This document shows positions 47,011 through 61,200 of a stretch of DNA of 64,000 nucleotides, piece after piece. Positions within the stretch are counted from its first letter, which is position 1. Every line of letters begins with the position of its first letter. The notes under the pieces were generated by a model, which made no database searches, was not told the origin of the DNA, and worked only from the letters and a program-made list of their open reading frames with translations. The position numbers and the translations under genes are program-made. The DNA is from Callaeas wilsoni (Eukaryota > Chordata > Aves > Passeriformes > Callaeidae): NCBI GenBank assembly GCA_013398955.1, contig VWPU01003086.1, positions 32,498-96,497 on the forward strand, read 5' to 3'.

Positions 47011-49910
47011 TGAAATTACTACAGCATGCACACAAGTAATACATAATGGAAACCCATAATATGTGCATGGCATATAGTGCCAGTCAGAAATATGAAATGA
47101 CCAACACACGATTTTGAGTGTGATTAAAGATATAGCTGCAATGCCTGTGAAATGCTTTACTGTCAACCAAAACTTAAAACCTAGTTATGGTTCTATGTTC
47201 AAAATGCCTTTTAGAGGTTTATTCATGTGCATAAAATCCTGAAAGTTGAAACCTCTTTAAGAACTGGCTTTCAAAACACGCAGAGAAAAAATAAAAAATG
47301 TTTTATGTGGCCACTAATTTTATAATCAGGATGCCATTCAGCTTAAAATAGCAAAGCCTTCCTTCTATTCAACAAAGATGAACGCTTCACGGTTTTTTTT
47401 TCACAGATTCTTTCTCATACACTGTGTTAATTAACATATTTGCTCAAAACCACAAAAGCTCCACCAAACCAGGTATTATTCTTTTCCTTCAGGAAAATTT
47501 TATATCATCTGCCAACCCCTGCAGCCGATCTGCTGTTTACTACCCCTTCCTAAATAAGAATGGAGCAAAGCACAAAGTAAAAAAAAATTAAAATCAGTGG
47601 CTTCATGGCCTGATTAATGAGCAGAGAAACAAACCTTTTATTTAAGAAAATGATGAACACAAACCCTGGACAGGAGGTAAAAATGCAGAAAGCCTCACAG
47701 AGCACAAGCTTAAAAGATCAAGTCACAGTCCCACATTCCACTTTATTTCTTTCCTTCAAACACTCATAGAAGCTGAAGCTTTGAAGCAAAACTAAAATTT
47801 ACTGGCTGAAGATATTCTCCTATGTTATCTTCTAACAAGGCAATGTAAAATTAACAAACATATATGCATATTTTATCACAAAATTTCAGTCAATGTCTAA
47901 CCATACTTTACCTTTTGAATCAAGACTGGAAGAACATTGAGATTAATACTTTTAAGTTGAAAGTTTTATTTATTTCTAAATATATGTTCACTCTTTACTG
48001 AAAGAAAGATAAGAAACCAATAAAAAAAAGATAATGCAGTGCCCAGACCCACATACCACCTATAATTATTCAATTATTCTCCTTAAGTAAGAACCCAAAC
48101 TTTTTTCTGCTCCCTTTTAAAATTAATTTTCATGAATACTAAAGGACAAAAAAGTCAAGAAGCTTTCATAGACTTAGTTAATGGCCATCAGATCAGATAA
48201 AATCAACACAGGATACCAAATGTCCTCCTTTTCCAAATGCAGCTATTAAATATGATGCACCACACTTGAAATATTTGTTGCCTGTTTCTTTCTTTACAAA
48301 TTGTTTAGGTTCACTTTTGTGAGCACACTTTCCAAGTACTAGATAGTAATAATAGCAATATTTTCCAATTTGTCTTCATATGAACCAATTCAAATAGCAC
48401 AATCCTGCTCCTGCTTTGGAACAAGATATCAATCAGCTTAAAGAAAGGTAACCTCTCTTTTCCAAGAACATAATGAAGGCCGGCAAAAAGCCAAGAAAAC
48501 TTCCAACAGATTTCAGGGAAAAAAAATTCACTGAAAAGTAAGAAGTAGGTCTTACCTGTTCCCTAGAGGACCCAGCACATCAAGTTTCAGTTTAAAGACA
48601 AGAAGGAAAAAGGGCAAAAAAACCCAAGGTATTTTTAGAGTTATTGTTTTTGCAACCTGAACAACTTAAACAATATCTTCAAATGTTTTATGAATCTTGA
48701 TTCAGGAGGAGAACAAATTCCAAACAAAAGAAAGGATTTCTTTATGCTTCTTCTCATCAAAAAACCCCAAACAACCCAACCCAGACTATTTCCAATTGGT
48801 GTTTCTACTGAAAGAACATCATAAGGAATGTATTTTGGAATATATTTTCTAGAAACCAATAAGAGAATATTTTTTGTAAATAGTTAGTTAGCTGTTACTA
48901 CATTACCATAAACAGCTGTGCAGCATGCAAGAATATGCTATTCAACCACATGGTTTATTAAAAATGGAAAAATCTGCACTAACTTCACTCATAGGAAAGG
49001 TTTATTCTGAAATTCTACCGAGTTAGTGAGTACTACTGAGGCTGAGAACACTTCTACAATGTCAAAAACAACTTAGGTTTCACTTCTGCAACTCCCAAAA
49101 AGACCTAAGCCCTGAAAAATCTCTCCTCTTTAAATCAAAAACCACTAGGAGGACACATAGCAGAGTAGGAAATTTCTAAAGTTTTCTTCTCTGCATTTTG
49201 TTCTGCATTTTGACAACCAAAACCAATAGCAAAGTTCCCATTCACTCCAGATGACACTCAGAGCTGCAGTTAATACAGGCTGACCTGCAACAAGAGGAAG
49301 CCTTGCAAATCTCAATATGAAGGAGATGCTTCCTTGGGATCGTCAGGTGGTATATTAGGCCAGAAAGTAAGATTCCCAGAAACTATTCTAGATTTTCAGA
49401 ATAAATTACATTCACATCAGCAGAACTCTGAATTATTCAACAGTCTCAAGCATGTGTCAACATACTACCTTGACTCAAAATTCTGAATAGCACTAGAATG
49501 TGCTGTCATTCACCATTAGTCTCACTAACAAATTCATTGCCTAGAGGCCATGAACTTACAGAGCTTAGTATGGTATGTCAGTAAAGATTTATAGTAACTC
49601 TTATAAAGTTTACGTCAGTGTATTATTAGCAAAATCTCTGTAGGAAGTGCTCGTGAAAAATTCAAAGTACATATAAATACTTTTCCTAGGATAAAAATCC
49701 CTGCATATGGCTAAGGCATAAAAAAATATTCAGACAACCCAAACTGAAACGCAAGCATGGCCACGTATATCTAAGATACAGTACTGTATAATAGAAAAGT
49801 GGAAAACAAATTTATTTTCTTTTCTAATTTCCTCTTTCTAAATGCTATTTCTCTACATTACTGCCTTCAGCGCCAAGCCTCAGCATTATGGTTTAGTTAA
49901 AAAGGTAGTG
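47011..49910. other. Unique AT-rich DNA, nothing recognised
   Basis: No gene, RNA or repeat family recognised between the two CR1 pieces. They lie on opposite strands and therefore are not one split copy. Confidence 0.4.
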
Positions 49911-49978
49911 TTAGTTTACAGGTTGGACCTGATGATCCCAAAGGTCTTTTCCAACCTAGTTAATTCTGTGATTCTGTG
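49911..49978 (+). mobile_element. CR1 3' terminus, very short copy
   Basis: GGTTGGACCTGATGATCCCA, AAGGTCTTTTCCAACCT, then ATTCTGTGATTCTGTG is the CR1 3' UTR end with a variant of the terminal repeat. Fewer than 70 bases remain, showing extreme 5' truncation. Confidence 0.88.
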
Positions 49979-52201
49979 AAGCTCTGTCACCATGTTTATT
50001 GCTTCCATAATTATGCTGCAAAATATGGGAGAACCATAACTTTTTGAGGGAGATATAATTTTGTCCATAAGAATGAAAACTAAATGTTGTCCATACTAAT
50101 TGGTTATGGATGGCCAGTATAAATCTTTTGTGCTCTCTGAATTGGCATGTAGCACTTAACTCCCTCTAATCTCTTTGTCCATATTTTTCTTTATTAGTTC
50201 AGCATGTCAAGGTAGACAGATTACACTACTCAGGATGTAATTCTTGTCAGTCACTGCAGCCCTGTCTCTCTGAACCGAAACAGTATTCTGCCAAGTATTT
50301 CAAAGGTCTTGGATTGGTACTGCAACCCAAAAAACCACAAGCTAGGAATTATGCTCAGTCTAAAAGAGATTAGTTTTAAAAATGCCTTTAGTTTTAAAAC
50401 TAAAGACTAGTTTTAAAAATGGGAAGATAGGGATGTCTGTTAGGACTATTCATATAGTAAAATGCTCACCACTCTGAGACTCCTTAGGTTCTGAATGCCA
50501 TTTCTACAAGGGTCAAGATCCCATCTTTCATGGATTTGTACTAAGCTTCAGTGATGATTGAAAACCTTACTCCCTTTGACTTACCTAGGAATCATCTAGG
50601 GGTATCATGCAGTATAGGTTTATGAATCTCAAACTACTATTGGAGGAAAAACTGCCACAAGTTCACACAGACTTGATGCACATCACAAAGTTTTTTGAAA
50701 ACAGAAGGATTACTTGCAAAATAAAATTCCTAATGTTCCCATTTAAAAATTTAATTTTTTGATCAAAACCAGGTATGGACTGTCATAGACTGATTACGAC
50801 TATGAACAGGCTGAAAAACAGTGTTTTAAGGTGTAAGGTGCCTGGCTTCCCTTCAGCATGAAACCTGCAAAACCTGAGGCTTTATCAATTTCACTCCTGA
50901 TTTGTTAGGAAGAGGTGAGGAAAATGGAAGTGTTAATGTGTCAGCATGGCAACCAGATGAGTGTAAGGAAAAGTGAGAAGAATCTCACTGAAAAAGAAGG
51001 AGCAGGGAAATGGGAAAAACTGAAAAGATAAAGAAGAATCAAAACGGCCATAGAGGTAGTCTGCCCATTTGGTTTGCTTGCCATCTTTTTGGATTTAGTT
51101 TTTAGGGGCAATAAAAGTAATCCATCCACAAACACCAAAGAAGCTAAGAAGTAAATGACCATTAAAGAATATATTTAAATATAGAAACAAGTGCGGTGAA
51201 ACTCTAAGGAGAATATTTAGGTGTTCAATAAAGCTCAAATTAGTTAATAGATGCAAAGGCTGAAAGAAAATTGGCTGTGGTGTTTCATCGCATTTTAGAA
51301 AGTTTTATACTTTCTGTTTGGTGACAAGCTCATCAGAGTGCCTTAAAAGTACTTAGACTGTCAAGTTCCACTACCCTTACTGGATTTTTTTCCAAACTTT
51401 CCACTATTTCTGATAGTTGAACATTTTTCCTGGTTTTCTAAACTTTAATGTAGTTATTTTAATTTGGTGTTTTATCAGTCTTGTTATATAGCTAAACTAG
51501 TCCTTTTCCTTTCCTAGAGGTCATGCTTTCATTTTGCTATGCCAAACAAACCATAGTTTATCTCGTTTTTGCTCACAACAGGTTGCATATTGACTCTTGT
51601 CTGTATCCTTTTTCCTAAACACTGTATTAGAAACACTCCTACTGTAAAAGAACATAGAATGCTAGCAAGGAACCCTGGGATCTCGCCATCTCTTCCCTTG
51701 GAAATATCTTTTTTCATAACTCTTGACTTGCACTTTTTCTGTTATCAACTGTTACACTTAATTCCCCTAATCTTTTGTCATTTCCAGCTAAACAGTTTTC
51801 AGTTAATAATGAATTTTCTTATTACCACTCCCTAAGGATAGGACTAAGCAGCTGTACTATTAAATTTCATCTCATACCTTGCAGGCTATTTCACAAGGTG
51901 ACCCAGTTTTTCATCCCTCTTTTTGATGATGCTGAACAACTTTGTTTTATCAGCAGGCCTCATTAGCTCTCTTCTGCCAAAAACTTTAATGAAAATATTA
52001 AATTATGTTGGTCCAAAGACTGATCTCTGAATCTCTGTAAGTTTCCTCCAAACTGATAATTTTCTTCTCAGATCAGGCCAATGCAATTTCCTCTTCAACC
52101 ACATTAAAGCCTTTACAAAATATATTCTCAAGTAATGGTTTCAAATTATTTTCTGATATGTTATCTTTGCTTAATCCATGAGGTGTTGGTTGTGGTTTTT
52201 T
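49979..52201. other. Unique DNA with one 20-bp palindrome
   Basis: Besides the palindrome at 50386-50405 nothing was recognised. Short frames on both strands near 50941-51162 and 51529-51966 show no motif. Confidence 0.4.
50386..50405. repeat. Perfect 20-bp palindrome
   Basis: CTTTAGTTTTAAAACTAAAG is its own reverse complement with no spacer. Near copies of TAGTTTTAAAAATG stand on both sides (50371-50384 and 50408-50421), so the palindrome lies inside a small direct repeat. Confidence 0.92.
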
Positions 52202-52288
52202 TTAAATTACACTTTCAATTTCATTGTAAGTGTAATTTAAAAATTTTTCATTGTAAGTGAAATTTTTTAAATTTCACTTACAATGAAA
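52202..52288. repeat. Cluster of direct and inverted repeats
   Basis: A 20-bp word TTTCATTGTAAGTG(T/A)AATTT occurs directly at 52219-52238 and 52246-52265, and inverted at 52269-52288. The latter two form a perfect 20-bp stem with a 3-nt loop. A second hairpin (12-bp arms, 52202-52213 and 52229-52240) overlaps the first copy. The cluster could fold into two competing hairpins. Confidence 0.92.
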
Positions 52289-55200
52289 CTTATTACACAG
52301 GTAGTGAAGGAACATGGGGCACTTTTTTCATCATTCAAGGGAAAAGGTTAGATAACCTGGTTTGAAAACATTCATTTGAGTTTCACTTCCACTCCAGTGG
52401 AAGTAGTTTTCATATTCTAGCCTTTCCTCCACCACTGTTTAGTTTACCTCCAGTTATAAGCCTCCAGTTATAAGATGAAAATTTAAAACCCAGTTCAAGG
52501 GCTCTGCCCAGACTTCTCCAAATCTCTAGTTTCACAAGATGCTATCTTTGTTTCTTCACCTTATTTTTTTTTATTGGTGAAGTTGAAGAACATTGAGGTT
52601 TTTGGGTTACTCGTTTTACAAAGTTAGACAAAATTTTCAGCAATTGTTACTCTTAATTCTTCGATGTATCTAAGAGTTAAAAAATAAGCCCAGAACACTG
52701 AGAAAATATTTTTGCATTTCTGAAGACTTTGGCTAGTCCCTGGCTTTACTACAGCAAATATTTCAGGCTTTCTCCTGTGTTTAATACACAAGTTCTAGCT
52801 GTTTTGTATATTTGATCTAATTACTTTCCAAAGTGCTTAACTTCATTCATTTGACTTTTTCAAGTTGACCTCTAATGTCTGAGTTGTTGTTATTTTGCAG
52901 CTGACATACTTACATCTGTTTTTTCTTTATTTACAGGTAAACAGTCCTTATTGACTCTTATTATTTATCAAAAATACATCTGAGGCTCTCAGCATCTTTT
53001 GTATTTTATGTGAATTTGGAGAAATGTTAGCTATCACATCTGCATGTGTACCTGGCAGTACACTTATTTTCTGATATTCATAACATAAATTTAATTTTGA
53101 CATCATTCCAATAAACCCTCAGCTCTAAAACCCACACAACTAATAGCAGAATGACAGACATTTGATCAACATCCAAACCTGGCACAACTCCAACATTTTT
53201 TCTAATGAATCTTACCATACACTTCTTAAAGTCATTTTGGCAGAAAAACCTTCTTTTTGTACCATTCTCATATCTCTGAAATCTACTGCACCGTAAACAC
53301 TATACCTCTGCCTTCAATTGGAAAGCTCTGGTCCTTCCAAGACTACTATCCTACCACGAATTTTTATGTACCTTCCCTTCCCTCCAAGAGCTAAAAACTA
53401 CAAACTGGGATGAAATCCTGATCTGTGATAACAATAAATGCCAGTGAAGAAAGAGTTACCAAGCCACCTCATTCACACTTACACTTCTACAAAAGCTCCA
53501 TTTCTTTTTCATTAATTCCTAGCTTGCTGATTTTGTGCAATGTTTACTACAGTTCATTATCTCCAGAATTATATTCCACTTCCCTGCAAACCTATTTTAC
53601 AGAGCAACTGCTTCAGAAAACATGCATTTCCTCGCAAAACTTATAATGTTCAAAATATTTGGGAAAAAGCACAGATGCAAAATACCAACTTCATTGTCTG
53701 TCACAGAATTAGAAAAATCTCCTTACAAACAAGCAGTTTTCTCCTGGGCAGGAGGAGGAAATAGTGCACAGCACACCACTAGGAGAGAGTAGCTTTAATA
53801 AAAACTCACACTACAGAGAATACACGTAAAGCCATGGTGTTTATGACTCCCATAAGCAGCAAATTGAAATACATATTTTTGTGCTTGTAAAGAATGTGTA
53901 GGGTGGTGAGTGGAATGTGCTTTCCCAGAGAATGAGCAGGAGTTTACCAGGGTTGTAGTGGAGAATCTGCAGAGTCCGGATGCAGAGCGGAAAAAGGTGA
54001 GGTAGCAAGGACAGCCATTAGCAGGGTGGGGAAGGCTGGAAGCCTGCTCCTGTTCCACCTCCACAAGTTCAACTTAACATAATCCTAGCTCCCTGGTCAA
54101 GAGTGAGGAATGCCAGGGAATTCATCGGGACCAGCTAAGTCTGAATTTAATGTCTGCAGGAAAGAGGAAGGTCACGGGAACGCTTTAGGAAACTCCCTCC
54201 TGCAGGCACCAGAAACACTACTGTGATCCCCATCTGAAATCTCAGGAGACCTTTTGCTTGCTGGTCTCCCTCAGCAGGCCTGTGGATCGCAGAAAATTGT
54301 TATGAGAAGCAAATAGTGCTACCTTTTAGGGGAATTTGGACAGGCTGTAGAAACAGACTGACCTGAATGTCACCCCACACCCTGGAGAAGTGCCCTAACC
54401 ACTGCAGGAATTCTGTGGTTTGGGTTTTTTATTTCCTTTTTCTTCACTAGATCACTCACTCCAAATGACAGTGCAGGACTAATGGTCTTAATTAACAAGT
54501 CACTTTAATCTGATTTCTGAATATTCTTTCTTGCTCACCACTTCAATGATTTGAAGTCAGTAAACATGTATCAGGTCTTAACACTCTAGGAATGCTACCC
54601 TATGGCCAGTCAAATGGTACAACTAGTGTTTTGGAGATTCAAGCTTTCAGAAAAATTGTAGCTGCACATCATACTAGGTAACCTTGAGATAAACAATAAT
54701 CATCTAAGAGCCATGATGTATTTGTTAAGGGGCAGCAACAAAAGAAGAATTATACATATTACTCTTCCATTAAAAAATAAACAAAAAATATAGTTGCACA
54801 GTTGCTGCAGTTTCAGTGAGTCAGGTTTCTTTTATCAGCTCAAAAACCAAGTCACTGAATATATTTTGTTAGGGAGAAAAGAATCCTGAATCTAAATTTG
54901 TGTGATATCTGCTTCAAGGGGGAAAATCCCCAACATATTTTTCTTTATTTATCAGATAAGACACTCACAATAGAGTCTGAAAAGTGTACTTATTAAATAA
55001 CTATTATAAAGATCATCATATACTTCCATTTTCTTCCCACTCTTTTGCGGGACATAATTGCACATACGTACATTTTTGATCAAACTACTAAATGGAAACA
55101 TCTGCTATTTGATTATCTTTCATATTGCTGCATATGACATTTTAAATACTGCATTTTATCTGAACATTTTAAAATAAGGAAACAAATACTTCAAAGCATC

Positions 55201-58200
55201 CAAGCTCAACAGCTGGCTTTTACAGTTAGTTTATCATTGAAGTGAGGTTTTCAGTTCCAGTTTCACATTGTCCAAAATATTAAGTAGTGTCATCAGTGTG
55301 TTACTGCCCACTACTGGGCTTGGTAGTGATCCATGCATAGGTAAGAATATATATTTTAATTGAAGGAAGGTATCTTTACCATTGTTTAGCTTGTATTTAC
55401 AAAACCAAAACACACAAGAAGTTTTGTTCATTAAACATATTGACAGAGTTGTCACTAATATTTGAAGGTATGAGATAAACTCCTACCATGAAAGCATGAA
55501 ATATTAATCTTCCTGGTTTCAAAGCAGAGAACAAAAATATACATAGATTTTGTCGTTAAACCACACAACAACTAGTATTGACAAATCTGCTGTTTTCCTT
55601 TAATCTGACCTTGTACTGAGCTTGCTGAAAATTTTGGGTTAGATATATTGTGTATTATTTTTAGTCTATCCAAAGTCAGCAAACATAATTTAAACATAGC
55701 AGTAAAATGGCAACAAAAGCCATGCTGACCGCAAAAATAAGCTACAGGAGCTGGCCCTGCTTGCAGCCATAAAGGGCCTTGCAGGACAGTACCGCCAAGG
55801 AAAAGCTGGATGACTCATGATGAACGATTTTCAGTGGCAATGGTGGTCAGTGCCCAGCTTGCATTGTACCATTCACTGGTGTTAAGCAGCACCTCTCTCC
55901 CACCAAACCAATGCACTGTGAGCACCACGAAGATGTACTTCCCTTCTCTGCTTAAAGTGGCCTCCAGCAGCAAAGGAGAAAGGAGAGCCAGCACCACCTC
56001 ACAGAGTCTCAGTGGAAGGAAAACTATGTGTGAGCAAGTAGGACAAAGATTCAAATACAGATAATGCAGAACCATTGGCATAACTCTTACCACAGTTCAG
56101 AGCTTGTGCCCCATGTACACCTTCTAAAAGCACTGAACTCTACTTACTGGACTGGAGATTTTAGATAGGGTTAAATTATAAAAGCCTAAGCCTTTTAAAA
56201 GGGTATTTCTTTTAAAATCCAATTTATTAGATTTTAAAGTCACTATGAGTTGGCAATTCTCTAGGCATAGCTACAGACTTAAATTGTAATAAGGCTGTAG
56301 CCAACTTTCTCCTAAAGAAGATGTCCTCTTTATAAGAAAAAGACTCAGAAAATTATGTATACATTCTCAGAACAGCTTCAAGACACTAACTTCATGAAGT
56401 CTTTACTCCTAATCCTGAAATAGCAAAAGGTGGATTTCCTAATCTCTTATATTACATTTTACTGAATTTTTGTATTGCTTTGTCATTTCTGGAAGCTGTT
56501 CACAGTGATCCAGCTCCAGAATCTGCACAGTCTTTCTGGGAAACATCCATGTTCTCCTTTTCTTTGCTGTAATTACTGTCTGCTCCTTGAGGTATTCTTC
56601 CTGTCTTTAGACATCTTTCCTCATCACAAGGACTCCTGCCTTTCTGGGACTTTCACATCTGTGTTCCTGTCTTGTTCTTGGACCTTCAGTTCTGTGTTCC
56701 TTCCTCCTACTGGTATATTTTTTCCACTGTGTATGGAGCTGTTGAGGAAAAAGACTTTGCAAGACTGAAATAAGTAAATAAAGAGTCCTTCTTATTGTAA
56801 GTGGCCATTTAGGAAACTAGTTATTTTTCTCAGCCATGGAGAAGCAGCCTTTCTTGGAGACACATTTTTCATGTAGTTTTTCATGTACCTGTGCTGGTCT
56901 CTGTGGACAAAGTAGCAGAGAGAAAAACTGACTTTTCTTCCTGCTTCTAAAGCAAGGAGTGAAACAGTAGAGAATAACATGTGTGTGAGAGAGGAAGGAG
57001 GAAGATAATCAATTTAGCAAAAAAATCCTGCAAATCCTCCTCCTAACAGATCATTATTGAAACTGGCTATTATATTGAAAATATGCCATAGCAGACCTTG
57101 TTTGAATCAAATGGGAACATATTCAAAGGTTCTAAAGTGATATTGGCGTCAAAACCCAACGTTTTGAGATCAGAGCAGGGGAGCATATCATGAAGGGAAA
57201 GAGGAAACTAACACTGCACAGCTAAGTTCCCAAGCAAGGTGGGAACCAAAATCTGTACAGACCGTAGCTGTGAGCATCACATTTTCCTTCTTCCAGGGAT
57301 CAGTAGCCTGTATTGATTTTGCTCGGGAGAAGTCGTCCTGAACATTCAGGATGTGCCATCATATGCCGGTAGGCCCCATACTGAGTGACCAATAGGAAAG
57401 ATTTTTCCAGTTTTGCAAGTTAAATTGAGAAGTGCAATGCAACTGAAGTAAAAAGGCTAAAGATGCAGTAGGATGCTGCGACTCCCTGCCAGCACTAATA
57501 AAATTGAGGTATCTACAGCCTATTTCTTATGAAGAAACACATAACTTGTCATCTTGTGAACATTTTAAATTGATCCATGGAACAGTTTTTTTAAAATTTA
57601 GAGCATCCTGGAGTACAGACCATCTCCACAATAAGCATGAAAATGCAAAAGAATTTTGATCATTACTAGATTTTGATAACACAAGGGCTCACAACTTAGT
57701 AATAGGAAGGATTTGAATGATTATTGGCTTTTTTTAACAAGATCAGGCCAGAGACTGTAGAGTTTTCTAAAGTACAGGAAGTAGGACAACTTTCCATCTG
57801 ATTAGAAATCACAAGTTCTCTATAATCCTCCTTAAATCCTGCAAATTTTAAATAACCCTTGAGTATGTACAGATGTATCTGCCATCAGTTTACCTTCTCA
57901 TATTCATATATCATAAACGAAAATCATTGCCACCTGTGATTTGTCTTTGAATTACTGAAAAATATCAATCATCATTCCAACCTCCCTGAGCACAGCAACT
58001 TTAAAATCCCGCACGAACACAGTGCAGTGAAGAATTGAGACATCCTTTGTGATAATAGAGGCTAAACTGAAAACAGAGGGAAAAAAACAATTTCTTTTTT
58101 AGTTGATTTTATCTTTTAGTAAGAATAACTTAGCAATCATGACCCTGAGGCTGGAAAACTGTTCAGGTTCTGGGACCAGGAGTTCTCTGAGTGGAACATG

Positions 58201-61200
58201 AATTTCAATGAAGTATCAGACAGCTTGTAGCAGACAAAACACTTTTTAAAAAATACTTTCCAGCATTTAGAGCTTGTGGGATTTATTGTATTTTACAACT
58301 GTTGCATCAGTTTACCCAGCCATCAGCACCTTTTCATGGCATTTTGTGCTTCCAGCCTAGCAGGGATACATTCTGTTCAGAGGTAAGGGTTATTATTGTG
58401 GCAGTATGCAAGCACTGAATATGTGGCCAAGGCAAATTATGCTATCCCCTTTCTAGAAATGCCTAAAAATCAAAGGAATGTGATCCCATGCCACCTATAA
58501 TAGCTTTGACAGCCACAGTCTAAGTTAGTGGTCAGACTAGAGAACCCCCATAGGTCCCATCCAGTGTAATTTATCTTACAAGTCTGCAGTGCTTGTCTAT
58601 GTCCAAAGTTAAACCCTCCCTTCAAAAGTAAAATAAGTTTGATTTTTTTCCCTTGTCTTTACTGTTTATATAATTTGTGGGAATATCCAGCAACTACAAA
58701 ATCACTGTACAGTATACTCTTAGGGTCAATTCCTCATCCCACTTAAAATATCTTATGTGAATAGAATTAAGGCCTTTAGTGAATTTTTACTTAATTCCTC
58801 GCATTTGAAAACAAGGATAGCAGCAGTACTCTGTCACAATATAATACAAAGGCATTATAAAAATTTTATAGGACATATTGTGCTAATTTAAACTTAACAT
58901 TATCCATGCAAGACATATCCATAGATGCCTACATAGAATTATATGACTTCACGAAAGGAAGAGAAAAATCTTAAACATTTAAATGGCTAAGAAAAAGCTA
59001 TTTTGCTGAAGTCTACAAACATCTTAAGAACTTGCAAACTGGTGGGTTTATAGTTACATAAGAAATACATGTCTTTGATCTAAAAAGGTATGATAAAATT
59101 GCAATGTCGATCTTCTCTGCTAATAGTTTACTCCTAGTGAGAAAAAAGATCATAGATAAAATTCTTATTACTGAGAAGAAAAAAAATATGCATAAGCACA
59201 AAGTGCAGTAAACACAGTCTAACCACATTCATTTTTAGAAACACTTTGCATATATTTTACAGATGTTTATGGTGTATACAGCTGATTTGATTTCTCAAAT
59301 ACAAAGGATGATAAAGCAATACATTCTTCCTGATCTGTAGTACGTATTTTTTGCACAGAGCACTTCTGTATAAACACACTTCTGTGCCTGAAGTGAGTCT
59401 TGTGAAAGTCAGTGTGCTTCTGAGAAGATGCAGAGCCTTCCAATGCCTAAGAGCCTCAAGATAACAACGTGTGCATGTTATAGTACCAGAGCCATATTTT
59501 CAACCCAGTATGAAACCACATTTGATTTTCACAACCGTGTGAAACATATCAGCCTTTCAAGGATCACAGGCCACCTGCTGTGCTTGTTGGTGATGTAAGG
59601 CTCTCAGTCATCAGTGAATATGTGAAGAGTTCTAACTGTAATGCTATTTTGCAGTTTCAGGATTTTCATTGTTCACTTTTTTCAACCATAACTCTCCTTG
59701 TTTTAACAACAGCAACAGTACAGGCTATGCTTTTATTCCTTTAACAAGAAAAGGTATGTTTGATTTCACTTTAGTGGAAATTTGTTCCTTAGTGGAAAAA
59801 TTTATCATATTTTAGGCAATATCACCCCAGAGCAATTGCATCTAATTATACACATTAGACCTTGCAGAACATCTGTGGAAATTACATCTTCTCCCTTAAA
59901 GATATCAGTCACAATACTTCCAGCTGACCCTTTTCCATGTTGCACGAAGAAAACAAAAGCAGACCTTAAATCACTGCGAGCTCCTCTTTTCCCCAAATGA
60001 ATGCTCACGCCTGCTCTTCTGATAGCGGTGGTAAAAGATGTGTGCAGATCTGTACATATGTAGCTGCAGCAGTGACACCCAATGGTCACTCACAAATTAT
60101 ACTTTCCACAGGGAGCATGAGCCACTGAAAGTGAATAGGTCAAAGTAGTAGCTCAAACTGAATTTCATATCCACGCATTTTTCATCATAACCCTGCTACG
60201 AACATGGTATTTTAAGTTCATTTGAATTGATCTTTTATTTGGATCAGTCAACAATAACAGTCAAAATAAAAACAAACTACTAGCAAACAAAAATCGTAGC
60301 CTGTTAAATGCTTACACATCGTAAAATACTTCTGCACTTGTAAGGCATTTTAAAACATGGAATGTAATGGGGAAGAAAAAAAGACTAAGACTACTTTAAA
60401 ATGTTTGTTTCAAATAACAATAAAAATTCCAGGCATCATACGAAGTTCCTTATTAAAAGTTTATCAGTTAACAATTACTGCTCTGAGTGACATATAATTG
60501 TCTTTTTTTTAGACTAATCTATGAGTTGTGATAAAGCAATATAAACATCATTAATATTAGCAGTTTCAATCTTACAACAAAAACAAGCTACTCTCAACCC
60601 TAGTGATAAGGATGCTGACTCTGATCAATAAATTAAACGTAAATCATTGAGGTTTACTCTCCATCTCTCATCTGCTTATTAACTTTGCCAAACAAGATGC
60701 AGCCAGTAAAAGACATTTCATGTTAGTGAAATGGTCAGTAATGGCCCAAATGGAAACTGGCTCTGTAACACCTAGTCAAGATTAATACTGAAGCTGGAGA
60801 GAAGTAAGACAACTATTTCTGATACCACAGGACTGAAATTTGCAGGAATTTCGCACCACTAAAGCATCAGGGAACTGTCAATCCAAAAACACTTTCACAA
60901 TCAACCAGCTGCAGCAAGTTCCTTCAGGACAGGTTCTGTCTGCTCTGTAAATTGTTTGTACCATTTGGGAAATAATGGAGACCCACAAGGAGGATTTATT
61001 CCCTTACCTTTACTAGCATGTCCTGGAGGCCACCTTCACTCCCACACAGCAAATGGCACAAAGCCATGAAGTTACACAGCCCTAAGGTACGTAGAGCTGA
61101 GCTTGGATCGTCCTTTACCCTCATGGGTGCATAGTGAAGGTATTTCCACCACCTCTGTGATGTGCTCAATTTGCAGATAAACCTTGTAAATTCAAGCCAG

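Noticed and set aside
55815..56093. 92-codon minus-strand frame with apparent hydrophobic segments
   Set aside because: No recognisable domain, no convincing splice borders; an equally long frame exists on the opposite strand.
59782..60089. Overlapping 72- and 94-codon frames on opposite strands
   Set aside because: Both look plausible but cannot both be coding; neither is recognised and no donor site supports either.
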